A DNA stretch of 64,000 nucleotides from Kuschelorhynchus macadamiae (taxonomy: Eukaryota; Arthropoda; Insecta; Coleoptera; Curculionidae): positions 1,095,004 through 1,159,003 of the forward strand of contig JAUTXW010003811.1 of the NCBI GenBank assembly GCA_030620095.1, read 5' to 3'. The translations under genes and the position numbers were made by a program. The notes under the pieces are model-generated. The model made no database searches. It saw nothing but the letters and a program-made list of their open reading frames with translations, and was not told where the DNA came from. Positions 1-10,219 of the stretch are shown one piece after another. Position 1 is the first letter of the stretch, and each line of letters starts with the position of its first letter.

Positions 1-162
1 AGCTTACCACCAAAACCTGTTTTAGGGTGTCGTTGCCTGAACTGAGTAGGGTAATGTGAAGAAGCACTCGAAAAAACTAAGTGGTGGAAAAAAGCAAAGT
101 GCCGTTAGCTTCACTCGCACACACAAATATACACGTTACTTAATAATTGGTATTTTCCTTGT

Positions 163-376
163 TGCCCAGTTACCGCTGGCGAGGGGAATACTAAAAGGAA
201 TAAATAAGATATACCTGTGCCAGTTCACGCTGGCGGGCATATGTTATCGTTTCCACGATTGAGTATCACACACAAGCAAAGGCTTTTCCCCGTGACCAGT
301 TAACGCTGGCGAGGAAAATACTTTAAGGGTTTACTAAGGTATTCCTGTGCCAAGTTCACGCTGGCGGGCATATATT
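163..376 (+). repeat. 130-bp-offset direct repeat in the BEL leader
   Basis: The block at about 163-246 recurs at about 293-376. Each copy holds CAGTTA(C/A)CGCTGGCGAGG, then about 50 bp later GTTCACGCTGGCGGGCATAT. The core CTGGCG thus occurs four times. One could be the primer binding site region, because it begins with TGG, but no tRNA match could be assigned. Confidence 0.7.
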
Positions 377-493
377 ATTGAACTCAGCTTAACATACAAC
401 ACAAACAGACACACTACTTGCAAACTAGCCGAAAGTAAACAAAAAACAAATAAACAAACAAAATATCCCGTCCCGTCTGTTCAAAAATTCATC

Positions 494-3400
494 ATGTCTG
501 CGGAAAGCAAAATGAATGAGCTTGTTCAAGAACAAGAAGAACTAGGAAAACAAATAATCCAGCTTATCAGCAATAGCAAGAAGGACTCTTCTTTGAGAAA
601 AACTGAAACATATATAAAAGACCGCATCGCCACCTTAGAAAAAATATGGAAAAGTATCCAGAATAACGACAAGGAAATAAAAAACCTAAACCTCACCGAA
701 CATGCATATTTTACCAAAAAATATGACAACCAATTAAAAGAAAAATACGAAGAAGTACTAAACTACCTAAAAACCTGTCCAAAAGCAGAAACACCTTCAG
801 CAAGTTCCGCCGATCCCTTGGCGGAAAAAGAACAAGAACACCGTCTGAAAAAACAAAACTTCAGGCTGCAACAACTACAAACCGACCTAAACCAAATTGA
901 AACGGATCTAAGCCAAGGAAAGTCCAAATCTCGCTATAAGCTTCACATGGAAAAAATTAAAAAACAATGGGATGCTATTCATCAACTGCATGAAGAAATA
1001 ATGATAAATGAAACAAAGTTTCAAAACAACTATTTTGTCAATAATACTTATGCAGACACTCTTGGCCAGTACGAAGAAATTCTGGAAAAACTAACTTTAG
1101 AAGCTCAAGAAAATATCATGGCCCAAACTCAACAAATCATGGTGAACCAGCCACAGCAAAAGTTAGCAATTCCAAAAGTCGTTATCCCGATCTTTTATGG
1201 AGGATATGAAAACTGGTCTAATTTCTTCGATATATTCAAAAGAGTAATTCATGAAAACCAAGCACTGACCAAGGCCGAAAAGATGCACTATCTGAAAACC
1301 CACACACGGGGAGAAGCAGGCAAATTGATTCAACACCTTGAGTCAACTGAAGCTAATTACGAAACAGCATGGGAGTTATTGCAAAAGCCATATGAAAACA
1401 AAAGGCTACTAACATTCCAACTAATTGATAAGATATTAGACGTACCAACGGTTACAAAAGAAAACGCACTGAAACTAAAACAACTACACGACACTACAAG
1501 AGAATGTCTACAGGCGTTGAAAAACCAAGATGTAGAAATCGATACATGGGGTCCAATGGTAATTCGAATAATCCTCAGAAAATGGGATTCTGAAACCAAC
1601 CGTCTATACGGACAAAATCTTCAGAAGCCGCATGATATCCCAGAGTTCGAAGAATTTATGAACTTCTTAGAAAGACGATTCCAGTCATTAGAAACCATTG
1701 CCGTTAACGTCGCATCAGACAATAACAAAAAACACAGTAACGCTGGTTGTCTATTCTGCAAAGATAAACAACACATGACGTACCACTGCCAAAAGTTCAA
1801 AACGCTTTCAGCAGAAGAAAGAAACAAACAAGTCCAAGAAAAGCACATGTGCTATAATTGCTTAAGTCATGATGTTGGCAAAAGGTGTTTCAGCCAAACA
1901 AGGTGCAATATATGCAGTCGCCAGCATCATACACTTCTACACCTTGAAAGATATCAACAAAACCAACAACGGTCAACAGACTACCAACCCAGAGGTTTTC
2001 AAAGAAGTTCTAACAATCCACCAAGATATTCCCAATACAACGCCGGTGCAGGAAGGTCAAATAATCAACCTAACACCAATAGAAATACTTCAACACACCA
2101 TACTAGCAAACAAGAAGAGAACGTTCTTCTCGCAACAGCCCTTGTTGAAGTTTCCACTTCAAGTTCATCGCAGCCATTACGACTTCTGATCGATCAAGGT
2201 TCACAATCTTCGTTTGTTACGGAAGAAGCCGCCCAACGACTAAATTTGCCACGCCGCCACATCAGAGCTGAAATATCTGGTGTTGGCGGGGGAGACCCTA
2301 AAATTTCCAAATGGTCCACTAATGCCCAGATTAGACCAAGATTCAAAAGTACATTTTCTATGGAAGTTAACATGATAGTCCTCCCAAAGTTAACACGTTC
2401 CATGCCGAAACAAAAACTCCAAATACATAACATAGACAACTGGAAAAATGAAGTTTTAGCAGACACTACCTTTATGACTCCTGGACCAATAGATGGAATT
2501 TTAGGAGCCAAGGAATATGCAACCATAATCCTGAACGACCTTCAGAAAACTAAAGAGGGTTTTCTGAAACAAAACACGGAACTGGGTTGGATTGTGTCTG
2601 GTTCTATATTATCTGAGCCTCAAAGTATTGAAGTAATTAGTATGATTTCTCAATATGAAGAAGATAATCAGCTAACAAAATTCTGGGAGATTGAAGAAAT
2701 AATGCCATGTCACCAATTAACACAGGAAGAACAAGCGTGCGAAGAATTTTACGAAAAAACCACACAACAAGACAAAGAAGGAAGATTTGTAGTTCGAATT
2801 CCGTTCAAGCAATCGCCAGAAACTCTAGGCCACTCAAAGCCACGAGCAGCAGCAAGACTTGTAAACGTTGAGAAAAAATTTCAACACGATCCCGAACTAC
2901 GGGACCAGTACATAGATTTTATGAAGGAATATCTAGAATTAGGTCATATGCGGAAAGTTGGACGACAAGAAATCAATCAAGGAAAATATTACATTCCGCA
3001 TCAAGCTGTCATCAGAGAAGCAAGTACAACCACTCGCTTAAGAACAGTCTTTGACGCATCCTGTAAAACTTCCACAAATATTAGCCTCAAGCAGATCACG
3101 CACGTCGGTCCGAGGTTACAACAAGATATCGCAGATATAATTATTCGTTGGAGGAAACATGAAATTGTCTTCTGCGCAGACATAGAGAAAATGTACCGCC
3201 AAATCAAAGTACACCCAGAAGACCAACCTTTCCAGAGAATATTATGGAGAGAACATCCTAATCAACCAATGTTTGAACATGAACTTACCACCGTAACCTA
3301 CGGTACCACGTCAGCTCCGTACCTAGCTATGAAAACACTTCAAACGCTAGCAAAGAAAGAAGCAAACAATTTTCCGGCAGCAAGTGAAGCAACATTGCAA

Positions 3401-4432
3401 GATTTCTATGTTGATGACATTTTATCAGGAGCAACAAACGTTCAAACAGCCCTAGAGCTTCAAAAACAACTGTTGCAAATGCTTGGGTCAGCAAAATTCA
3501 ATTTAAGAAAATGGTCAAGCAATTCTCCTGCACTACTAAAGTCCATTCCGGAAGAACTTAGAGATCAAAAAACTCATGAGGTGCCGCAAGACGAAGAAAA
3601 AAAGTCCTTAGGGGTCTTGTGGTCCCCAGGTCTATTTAAGTTCAAAGTAGAAATCTCACAAATCAAAAAACTAACAAAAAGAAACATTTTATCCGAAATC
3701 TCCAAACTATTCGATCCGTTGGGATGGCTAGCTCCAGTTGTCATTCAAGCCAAACTCGTTATCCAAGATCTATGGTTACGAAACCTAAACTGGGATCAGC
3801 CCGTCGACGAAGAAATATCTACAAGATGGTTGCAATTTCAAAGTAAAGTAAAGGAACTAGAGAAAATTAGAATTCCTAGGTGGATGCGTTACCGAAACTC
3901 CAAAACAGAACTACATGGGTTTTGTGACGCGTCAGAAAAGGCGTATGGTGCTGTAATTTACAGCCGAATAGTAGAAGGAAACGAACATACTGTCACACTT
4001 CTACAAGCAAAATCAAAAGTTGCCCCAGCCAAGAATAGAACAACTCTACCTCGGCTAGAACTATGCGCTGCCGTACTTCTGTCTAAGTTAATACAGAAAA
4101 CCAGAACCGCCTTGCAACTAGACAACACCCAAACATTCACATGGACTGACTCCATGATCACTCTAGGGTGGATAAAAGGAGATCCTACAAAGTGGCAAAC
4201 CTTCGTCGCCAATAGAGTATGTGAAATACACAGAAATGCAACAGGAGTTTCTTGGAATCACGTCAAGTCTCAGGAAAATCCAGCAGATATTATCTCCAGG
4301 GGTCTGGATCCTGATAAGCTGGAAGCTACCGAGTTCTGGTGGAAAGGTCCTCACTGGCTCAACTCATCCAATAACCTTCCTCTGACCAAGATAATCCCCG
4401 AAGTAAACGAGGAAATCAGAGCAAATTGTTAG
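494..4432 (+). CDS. BEL/Pao gag-protease-RT-RNase H polyprotein, first part
   Basis: The open frame reaches back to 347, but the first ATG is at 494, giving about 1312 residues. The N-terminal third is lysine/glutamine-rich and probably coiled coil. A DUF1759-like gag block follows (about 1165-1420), then two Cys/His zinc knuckles (about 1748-1940). An aspartic protease has the active-site string DQGSQSSF (about 2195). The reverse transcriptase shows FCADIEKMYRQI (about 3170) and the catalytic YVDD (about 3409). RNase H follows with HGFCDAS (about 3913), LPRLELCAA and WTDSM. The protein makes capsid and copies element RNA into DNA. It ends at a TAG in the frame that continues into integrase, so the copy is either a one-stop pseudogene or uses readthrough; the former is more likely. 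Confidence 0.9.
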   Translation: MSAESKMNELVQEQEELGKQIIQLISNSKKDSSLRKTETYIKDRIATLEKIWKSIQNNDKEIKNLNLTEHAYFTKKYDNQLKEKYEEVLNYLKTCPKAETPSASSADPLAEKEQEHRLKKQNFRLQQLQTDLNQIETDLSQGKSKSRYKLHMEKIKKQWDAIHQLHEEIMINETKFQNNYFVNNTYADTLGQYEEILEKLTLEAQENIMAQTQQIMVNQPQQKLAIPKVVIPIFYGGYENWSNFFDIFKRVIHENQALTKAEKMHYLKTHTRGEAGKLIQHLESTEANYETAWELLQKPYENKRLLTFQLIDKILDVPTVTKENALKLKQLHDTTRECLQALKNQDVEIDTWGPMVIRIILRKWDSETNRLYGQNLQKPHDIPEFEEFMNFLERRFQSLETIAVNVASDNNKKHSNAGCLFCKDKQHMTYHCQKFKTLSAEERNKQVQEKHMCYNCLSHDVGKRCFSQTRCNICSRQHHTLLHLERYQQNQQRSTDYQPRGFQRSSNNPPRYSQYNAGAGRSNNQPNTNRNTSTHHTSKQEENVLLATALVEVSTSSSSQPLRLLIDQGSQSSFVTEEAAQRLNLPRRHIRAEISGVGGGDPKISKWSTNAQIRPRFKSTFSMEVNMIVLPKLTRSMPKQKLQIHNIDNWKNEVLADTTFMTPGPIDGILGAKEYATIILNDLQKTKEGFLKQNTELGWIVSGSILSEPQSIEVISMISQYEEDNQLTKFWEIEEIMPCHQLTQEEQACEEFYEKTTQQDKEGRFVVRIPFKQSPETLGHSKPRAAARLVNVEKKFQHDPELRDQYIDFMKEYLELGHMRKVGRQEINQGKYYIPHQAVIREASTTTRLRTVFDASCKTSTNISLKQITHVGPRLQQDIADIIIRWRKHEIVFCADIEKMYRQIKVHPEDQPFQRILWREHPNQPMFEHELTTVTYGTTSAPYLAMKTLQTLAKKEANNFPAASEATLQDFYVDDILSGATNVQTALELQKQLLQMLGSAKFNLRKWSSNSPALLKSIPEELRDQKTHEVPQDEEKKSLGVLWSPGLFKFKVEISQIKKLTKRNILSEISKLFDPLGWLAPVVIQAKLVIQDLWLRNLNWDQPVDEEISTRWLQFQSKVKELEKIRIPRWMRYRNSKTELHGFCDASEKAYGAVIYSRIVEGNEHTVTLLQAKSKVAPAKNRTTLPRLELCAAVLLSKLIQKTRTALQLDNTQTFTWTDSMITLGWIKGDPTKWQTFVANRVCEIHRNATGVSWNHVKSQENPADIISRGLDPDKLEATEFWWKGPHWLNSSNNLPLTKIIPEVNEEIRANC

Positions 4433-4489
4433 AAAGCTGAAATTGTAGTAAAAAGTGACATATGCGAAAAATTCTCTGACCTTACAAGA

Positions 4490-7400
4490 ATGCTACGAGT
4501 TTTATCATACTGCTACCGAGTTACCAATAGAGAGGAAAGACCTATTCTCTCTGTTAAGGAAATACAGATCACCCTTAAAAAAGTCGTCGCATTGATTCAA
4601 AAACAAGAATTTAGTGAAGACTACAAATCACTACGTACTACCAAGACAGTTGGAAACAACAGCAAACTGCGGAATCTAAGTCCATTCCTAGACAGCGAAG
4701 ATCTCATTAGAGTCGGAGGGAGACTAGAAAACGCACCAATAACTTACCAGAAGAAACATCCAATGATTCTTCCGTACCACAGCCATTTTTCCAAGCTAGT
4801 TATACTAGAAGCTCACAAGAGAACTCTCCATGGCGGAAACCAAGCAACTCTTGCATATATTAGGAGCAAATTTTGGATTATTAACGGGAAACGAGCCATC
4901 AGAACCCAATTAAAAAAATGCATCAGTTGCATTCGTTATAAAGCCAAAACCGCAGAACAATTTATGGGACAACTCCCGAAACCAAGAGTAACTCCAGCAC
5001 CACCATTCACAAACTCAGGGGTGGACTATGCTGGTCCAATTCAAATTAGAACCACCAAAGGGAGAGGACATAAGTCGTACAAGGGCTACATTTCAGTATT
5101 CGTGTGCCTTGCCACCAAAGCGATTCATTTAGAAGTGGTCAGCGATATGTCAACCGAAGCATTTTTAGCTGCATTCAGACGGTTCACTGCAAGAAGAGGT
5201 CATTGTGAAAATATGTATAGTGACAACGGCACTACATTTTTGGGAGCATCAAAACAATTTGAAGAAGAAGTGAAGGAAATTATCGAAGAGCCTCACCTGC
5301 AAAATGCAATTATCAGCTCAGGAACACAATGGCACTTCATCCCACCCGCAGCCCCACATTTTGGAGGAATCTGGGAAGCAGGTGTCAAATCCATGAAACA
5401 TCATCTAAAGCGAGTCATTGGAGCATGCACTTTGACCTATGAAAAAATGACAACCTTGGTGCACCAAATTGAAGCGTGTTTAAATTCGAGACCGCTTTGC
5501 CCCCTAACGGAAGATATTGATGACACCAATACATTGACCCCTGGACATTTCTTAATAGGGAGAGAATTATTAGCTCCCCCCGAATTTAAATCCTTCCCGA
5601 ACTGTAATCTGTCGCAAAGGTGGAGACTCGTTCAAAAAATGAAGAAAGACTTCTGGGAAGCCTGGACTACTGAGTATCTTTCCAGACTTCAACAACGATA
5701 TAAGTGGAACAAGCCTATTGAAAATTTGCCAGTGGGCACAATGGTTCTAATTAAAGAAGAAAATATAAATCCGAACAAATGGCCTTTGGCGAGAATAATG
5801 GAAATTCATCCAGGTCAAGATGGAGCAGTTCGAGTCGTAACAATAAAAAGGCCAGGAGGTGTCACTCAAAAGAGACCAATTCACAAGTTAATTCCTTTGC
5901 CTACAGACCAAGATACACAAGCCGCTACCCAGCCCACAATAGAAATCAATAGTCATGTTGCACAGAAAGAAGAAAGAACCACAAAAGAGAAAAGACTGAA
6001 GCATACAACTTCAAAATCAGCACTTCTTTATGTTTTGACAATTCTATTCTTGCTAATTTCTGCAACGACAGCAGAAAACTCTTACAAAATTCACCAACCC
6101 CAACATGGCCTTTACATAGAACATCTAGGGACAACTCAAATTGACAAAGGAGTCTTTAGAATAGAAATAGCACATTCCAGAAACAGGAGTGAAAATGATG
6201 TGAAGGCAGTAATCAACGTAGCTTCTCAATTTAGAGACCTATGTGATAAATCAAAAAAGCTTACAAATGACGCCAGATGTGAAGCCCTAAACCATCATTT
6301 GGAAGAGTTAAAAAATCATACCCAGTGGATGCTGATGAATCTTAACGACGTCCATCATACAAGACAGAAAAGAGGCTATCTTGGAAAATTTTTAACAACT
6401 GTATTTGGAGTCAACGATGAAGTGTATCAAGATATCGACTCGCTCAACAAAAATCAAGAGCAATTGATTCGAGCGTCCAATCACCAAACTAAATTTATGG
6501 TGTCCGCGCTCACGGAGTTCAATGAGACAGAATCGAGGATCACCAATAGACTTAAACATTTTCAAGAAAAACTCATCAGCGAAATAAATGAATACTATGA
6601 CAAACTATTGAACATCCGCTTCAATAGGGGCACAATATACGAACTAGTATCACCGGCATATATCAACAATATCATAAAAGAAACAAATAAAAAATTTCCG
6701 AATAACTTAAGGATTGTACCGACAATGTTATCCACGAAGCAGACAGCTAATAAGACAAGTCTCCAAGTGTATGGGTACTTTCCAATAGCAGATGTTGCCA
6801 AGTTTGGACTTCTAAAAGCAACGCCAGTTCCGGTGAAAATCGAAAACGGATCGTATTGGAACCTCCACGTCACTAATGACTACATAGCCGTCGACTACGA
6901 CACGCAACTGTACTTCCAACTTCATGAAAACGACTTACAACAATGCATTAAACCATACCCCAATGATCCACATCAGTTTATCTGCTCACCAAGTTCAGTC
7001 AGAAACATAGAAACAAATCCTTCATGTATTATAGATGAAATATATGAACGAGCCGCTCCAAGACATTGCGCCATTGAAAAAAGCAGCATAAAAGGCATAC
7101 TATGGAAACAGCTGTGCGCAGCCAATACTTGGATGTTCATATCCAGCTCTCCAATGGTAATATCTGTAATCTGCAATGGTGCGCGGGAAGATGTTGCAAT
7201 AAACGCAACAGGGATAATTCAAATATCTCAAGAGTGTATAATTCAAACAAAACAAAACATACTCACGCCTAAACGAAGCACCACCGTTCCAGTGTTAAAT
7301 AGTTATTCCAAAGCGGTCCCAAACTTATTAGGCAATGCGATCCACCAGAAACAACTAGACATTTTACCAACCGAGCCAGTGTTCGAACTGACAGGCAGCC

Positions 7401-7675
7401 TTCATGAATTGATAAACGATCAAGAACACCAACAAGAGCAACTACAGAACATTCTTTGGCGAAACATTCACCATCATTCCATAGCAATTAGCAGCATCAC
7501 TACAATTATCATAGCCATTCTTATAATTGCAGGATGGTATACAGCCAAAATCATTGTAGCACAGCATCAACAGAAGAAACGCAACAGGAAACCAGATCAC
7601 AGGACCACTCAAAACGAGGAATTTGAGTTAAGATCTCTCACTTCATCCATCAGAGACAGGCCGCAGAATGTATAA
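4490..7675 (+). CDS. BEL/Pao integrase fused in frame to an env-like glycoprotein
   Basis: This frame is the same as the upstream gag-pol frame. The 57 bases between the TAG and this ATG are open and coding-like. The first half is integrase: an HHCC zinc-binding segment (about 4790-4935), then a DDE core with GVDYAGPI (about 5020), YSDNGTTF (about 5217) and GIWEAG (about 5370), then a DUF5641-like C-terminal block. From about 6000 the protein becomes an env-like product. It has a hydrophobic signal-type segment (about 6020-6065), an RQKR cleavage site followed by a glycine-rich start (about 6364), helical repeats, and a membrane anchor near the C-terminus (about 7490-7550) with a short basic tail. 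This resembles the fusion proteins of insect errantivirus-like elements. Whether it is functional is unknown. Confidence 0.85.
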   Translation: MLRVLSYCYRVTNREERPILSVKEIQITLKKVVALIQKQEFSEDYKSLRTTKTVGNNSKLRNLSPFLDSEDLIRVGGRLENAPITYQKKHPMILPYHSHFSKLVILEAHKRTLHGGNQATLAYIRSKFWIINGKRAIRTQLKKCISCIRYKAKTAEQFMGQLPKPRVTPAPPFTNSGVDYAGPIQIRTTKGRGHKSYKGYISVFVCLATKAIHLEVVSDMSTEAFLAAFRRFTARRGHCENMYSDNGTTFLGASKQFEEEVKEIIEEPHLQNAIISSGTQWHFIPPAAPHFGGIWEAGVKSMKHHLKRVIGACTLTYEKMTTLVHQIEACLNSRPLCPLTEDIDDTNTLTPGHFLIGRELLAPPEFKSFPNCNLSQRWRLVQKMKKDFWEAWTTEYLSRLQQRYKWNKPIENLPVGTMVLIKEENINPNKWPLARIMEIHPGQDGAVRVVTIKRPGGVTQKRPIHKLIPLPTDQDTQAATQPTIEINSHVAQKEERTTKEKRLKHTTSKSALLYVLTILFLLISATTAENSYKIHQPQHGLYIEHLGTTQIDKGVFRIEIAHSRNRSENDVKAVINVASQFRDLCDKSKKLTNDARCEALNHHLEELKNHTQWMLMNLNDVHHTRQKRGYLGKFLTTVFGVNDEVYQDIDSLNKNQEQLIRASNHQTKFMVSALTEFNETESRITNRLKHFQEKLISEINEYYDKLLNIRFNRGTIYELVSPAYINNIIKETNKKFPNNLRIVPTMLSTKQTANKTSLQVYGYFPIADVAKFGLLKATPVPVKIENGSYWNLHVTNDYIAVDYDTQLYFQLHENDLQQCIKPYPNDPHQFICSPSSVRNIETNPSCIIDEIYERAAPRHCAIEKSSIKGILWKQLCAANTWMFISSSPMVISVICNGAREDVAINATGIIQISQECIIQTKQNILTPKRSTTVPVLNSYSKAVPNLLGNAIHQKQLDILPTEPVFELTGSLHELINDQEHQQEQLQNILWRNIHHHSIAISSITTIIIAILIIAGWYTAKIIVAQHQQKKRNRKPDHRTTQNEEFELRSLTSSIRDRPQNV

Positions 7676-7990
7676 TTCTCACAATTACACATAAAATTTC
7701 TATAATTTAATAAGACAATTCTATGCATATTTAATATTTACTTAGATGGTATGTACAGTGTCTACACTGACCTTCTTACAGTCACGTCAGTTGAACCTTG
7801 CACGTTCTGATGACTATACATAATATAATGTTATTAAATTTTACTAGTTTGCATCATTGAGATCGCACGCATTGTTTAATTGATAGTTGTATAAATGGAA
7901 TGTAAATCTTAGAATAAATCAGTACGTTATTAACCACGATAATTGTTACTCATTTACTACGAACAAATACCTACTACGTCCTACATCGTC
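7669..7990 (+). repeat. Candidate 3' LTR of the BEL element
   Basis: A purine-rich stretch at the end of the env-like frame is followed by TGTATAATTC, a plausible LTR start that overlaps the stop codon. The region contains a TATA-like TATAAAT at 7890 and an AATAAA at 7913. No second copy is visible in the window, so both ends are guesses. Confidence 0.4.
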
Positions 7991-8023
7991 CCGCTGCTCA
8001 TCTCAAGCCGAAGCTGAGCAAAG

Positions 8024-9415
8024 CTATTGGCAAGCAAAGCTTGCACAACGTGCCTGCCATTTTTCTAGAGGTAAACGGTAACTAATCTTTAAAAAACATT
8101 CGAATGATCTTATCCAAATATGTAGGGATGTTATGCCAAACTTGAGATTCTCGGTTTTTATGGGCTTGTGTACCAATTGTTCTATATTGTTCATTTCAAC
8201 AGGTGATGCTCCGCATAAATAACATTTTTGTGATGAACAATCTGTGATCGAATTAATCATTTTGTTGTCAATCATGGTCATGTGAAGCTGATGAATTATC
8301 TTGAGTGGTTTCTGTTGATTAGTGAAATACGTTGGAGTTAAAGCTGCAATTTCGGCTTCCATTTGTGCATATTCTGTTTTAGAAACTTCTATACTTTCTT
8401 TTAAAAACTACATTTTACAAGGACGGCAATATCTGGTAGATGACGGTGTTGGATTACTCCAGATCACAACTCTATTATTTACCATATTTTTAGTGAATAA
8501 TTCCAAAGGAACCAAGCAAGTTAACAATAAATTTGAATCTGAAAAGTTACTATGAAAAGCTTGTTTATATTCCTTTTGGCCCGAACTACCATCCATACCC
8601 CATTTCCATGCTAAAACCAGTTCTTGTGAATTATTTTTGAGATATTCTATTTCTAAAATTTAAAGCAATCTATATGTTGTATGGTCTAGTAACGACTGCA
8701 ATTCTACACATACTGAATTTTCTGTCGCAGTTATCTTTTCTGGGTAACGCAATTTTTTTGCTTCTCGAACTTTATTGTAGGAGGGGTGTAAATCTGCATT
8801 GTTTTCTTTAGCGGTGTTTCGAAGTTGTTGATATTGATTTTTGGAAAGTCTAGCATCTACAACTAAAGCTAGGGCTCTTTCGTTAGTCAACTGATTTACA
8901 ATTTTACAACTCTTTTGTTTTACCGGAACATCAGATAAATGTGATAATTGTTTTTTAGCTGATTTGCCTTCTGCTCTCATATTCATTTGTGTCGCAAAAA
9001 GTAACTCGTCGGTATCACATTCACGTAATGTGGCAGTTCCTTTGTATTTAGCCGTGTAACTTAACATAGTAAAATTACTCTTAGGCCTCCCAACTTTGTT
9101 TTTTTGCTCAATACAAGGTAAAGTCACGAAATTGTTCAACCAATTTTTATTTTTTTCTAAAAATGCTTTTTTAGTTCGCTTCACTGCTAACCACTTTTTT
9201 CGAAACCGCATCGAAACATTTTTTGACAAATATTCTATCTTGGATTTGTTTTCTGTGATACAATTTTGACATATTGCCGACAAAATAGTGTTTTTGACTG
9301 TTGTTCGATCCATTCCAGCGTCGAAAATTACTTGAACTTTGGTATCTAAAAAAGTGGTTTTGCTTATTGGCAGGTAGGTTTTTATATTATTAGAGTTTTG
9401 AAGAAGCGAAATCAA
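8024..9415 (-). pseudogene. RAG1/Transib-like transposase relic
   Basis: One minus-strand frame runs from 9415 to 8024, interrupted only by stops at 8660-8662 and 8408-8410, with no frameshift. Reading in order it shows a KVGRPKSNF linker, then a block with LSKNQYQQLRNTAKE and YNKVREAKKLRYPE. That block resembles the remembered RAG1 core segment around SQYHKMYRTVKA and LRNAEKVLLPG. Next come GMDGSSGQKEYKQ, matching the DGMGD catalytic aspartate region of RAG1, and NPTPSSTRYCRP, matching the Cys-containing segment after it. Last are LCGASPVEMNNI and LHIWIRSFECFLKISYRL, near where the second catalytic aspartate is expected; no clear aspartate is seen there. The extreme C-terminus and the glutamate region are missing. 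I infer a dead Transib-superfamily or RAG1-like element; no terminal repeats were found. Confidence 0.55.
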
Positions 9416-9429
9416 GATGTAAAAATTAC

Positions 9430-9560
9430 CAGTGGTGAATCCAGAATTTGTTTTAGGGGGGGGGGGCGAAAAAAATAATTTTAAATTATGCGCTAAATAT
9501 CCCTATTATGTCTATGTTTCACGGGTTCGAAACCTTCGCCCCCCCCTCTAAATCCGGTAC
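9430..9560. repeat. Imperfect inverted repeat with G and C tracts
   Basis: A run of twelve or so G near 9455-9468 follows the text TCCAGAATTTGTTTTA. A run of C near 9540-9546 is followed by TCTAAATCCGG. The two sides are roughly complementary and could fold into a hairpin. This resembles the end of a small DNA element but no target duplication was found. Confidence 0.4.
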
Positions 9561-10219
9561 GGAAAATTACTCAAATAAAAACATAATACTAGAAGTTTCG
9601 TAAATAATTTCAATATCCAAAAATACCTGAGATATGTATTTTTTATTGAAATAAAATTTTATTTATACCAATTCAAAAAAAAAAATTATGCACGCGCTAT
9701 TGAACATAAACATGAAAATTTGGCATTGAACGGCGCGTATCGGCAAAAATATTTTATTGCAAAATGAAGTAAAAGATCCAGGGAAATTAAATGTATGTAC
9801 CCCAAACTGGAGCTCTGCTAACCTCTTAAGATAATGGTGTCAAAAAGTTGATGAATTGTTTTATATAAAGAAAATTCGAATCCCATCAGTTCAAATTGAA
9901 TTATAATATTTAATTTAAATCTAACTAAATAAAATACTTCTGTTTAAAAAGTTTAAACTTACCTCCAAATAATTCAGCCATGCTTAATGTTAAATACAAA
10001 ACTTGAACTTAATTTTTCGTGGTTAGACTTTGACAAACGTTCTATAAATTTTTATAGGTGCACAGAAAAACTTTTGTGTTTGATGTTTGCTACTATGCGT
10101 CAATGCGTAACCATGAAAACTCACAAAACAAATGCTGTTGAATTTAGACACTTAGGGCTTACTTAATAAAAATCAAATAATAAAAATGTTAAGTTTGGAA
10201 AAAAGAATTGCCGACTTTT
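9561..10219. other. AT-rich stretch with nothing recognised
   Basis: No reading frame, terminal repeat or RNA gene could be supported on either strand. Confidence 0.5.

Larger units (their letters stand above)
1..7990 (+). mobile_element. BEL/Pao LTR retrotransposon with env-like gene, 5' end cut by the window
   Basis: Gag, protease, reverse transcriptase, RNase H, integrase and an envelope-like protein follow one another in a single frame. The protease-RT-RNase H-integrase order and the DUF1759/DUF1758-like gag and protease blocks are typical of BEL/Pao. A leader of about 490 bp with repeated motifs precedes the coding part. No 5' LTR could be matched to the 3' region, so it probably lies upstream of the window. 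The candidate 3' LTR starts at the stop codon. The right boundary is approximate. One TAG stop at 4430-4432 breaks the frame between RNase H and integrase. Confidence 0.9.

Noticed and set aside
56..262. 68-codon frame in the BEL leader
   Set aside because: It begins at GTG, has no motif and overlaps the duplicated leader.
1869..2189. 106-codon frame inside gag
   Set aside because: It is a shadow of the zinc-knuckle and protease region in another frame.
4427..4500. Programmed readthrough of the TAG in the BEL element
   Set aside because: The site lies inside pol and not at a gag/pol border, and no supporting structure was seen; a chance stop is simpler.
9430..9560. G-run/C-run pair as a regulatory quadruplex
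   Set aside because: A single homopolymer run next to its complement looks like a decayed transposon end, without four separate G tracts.
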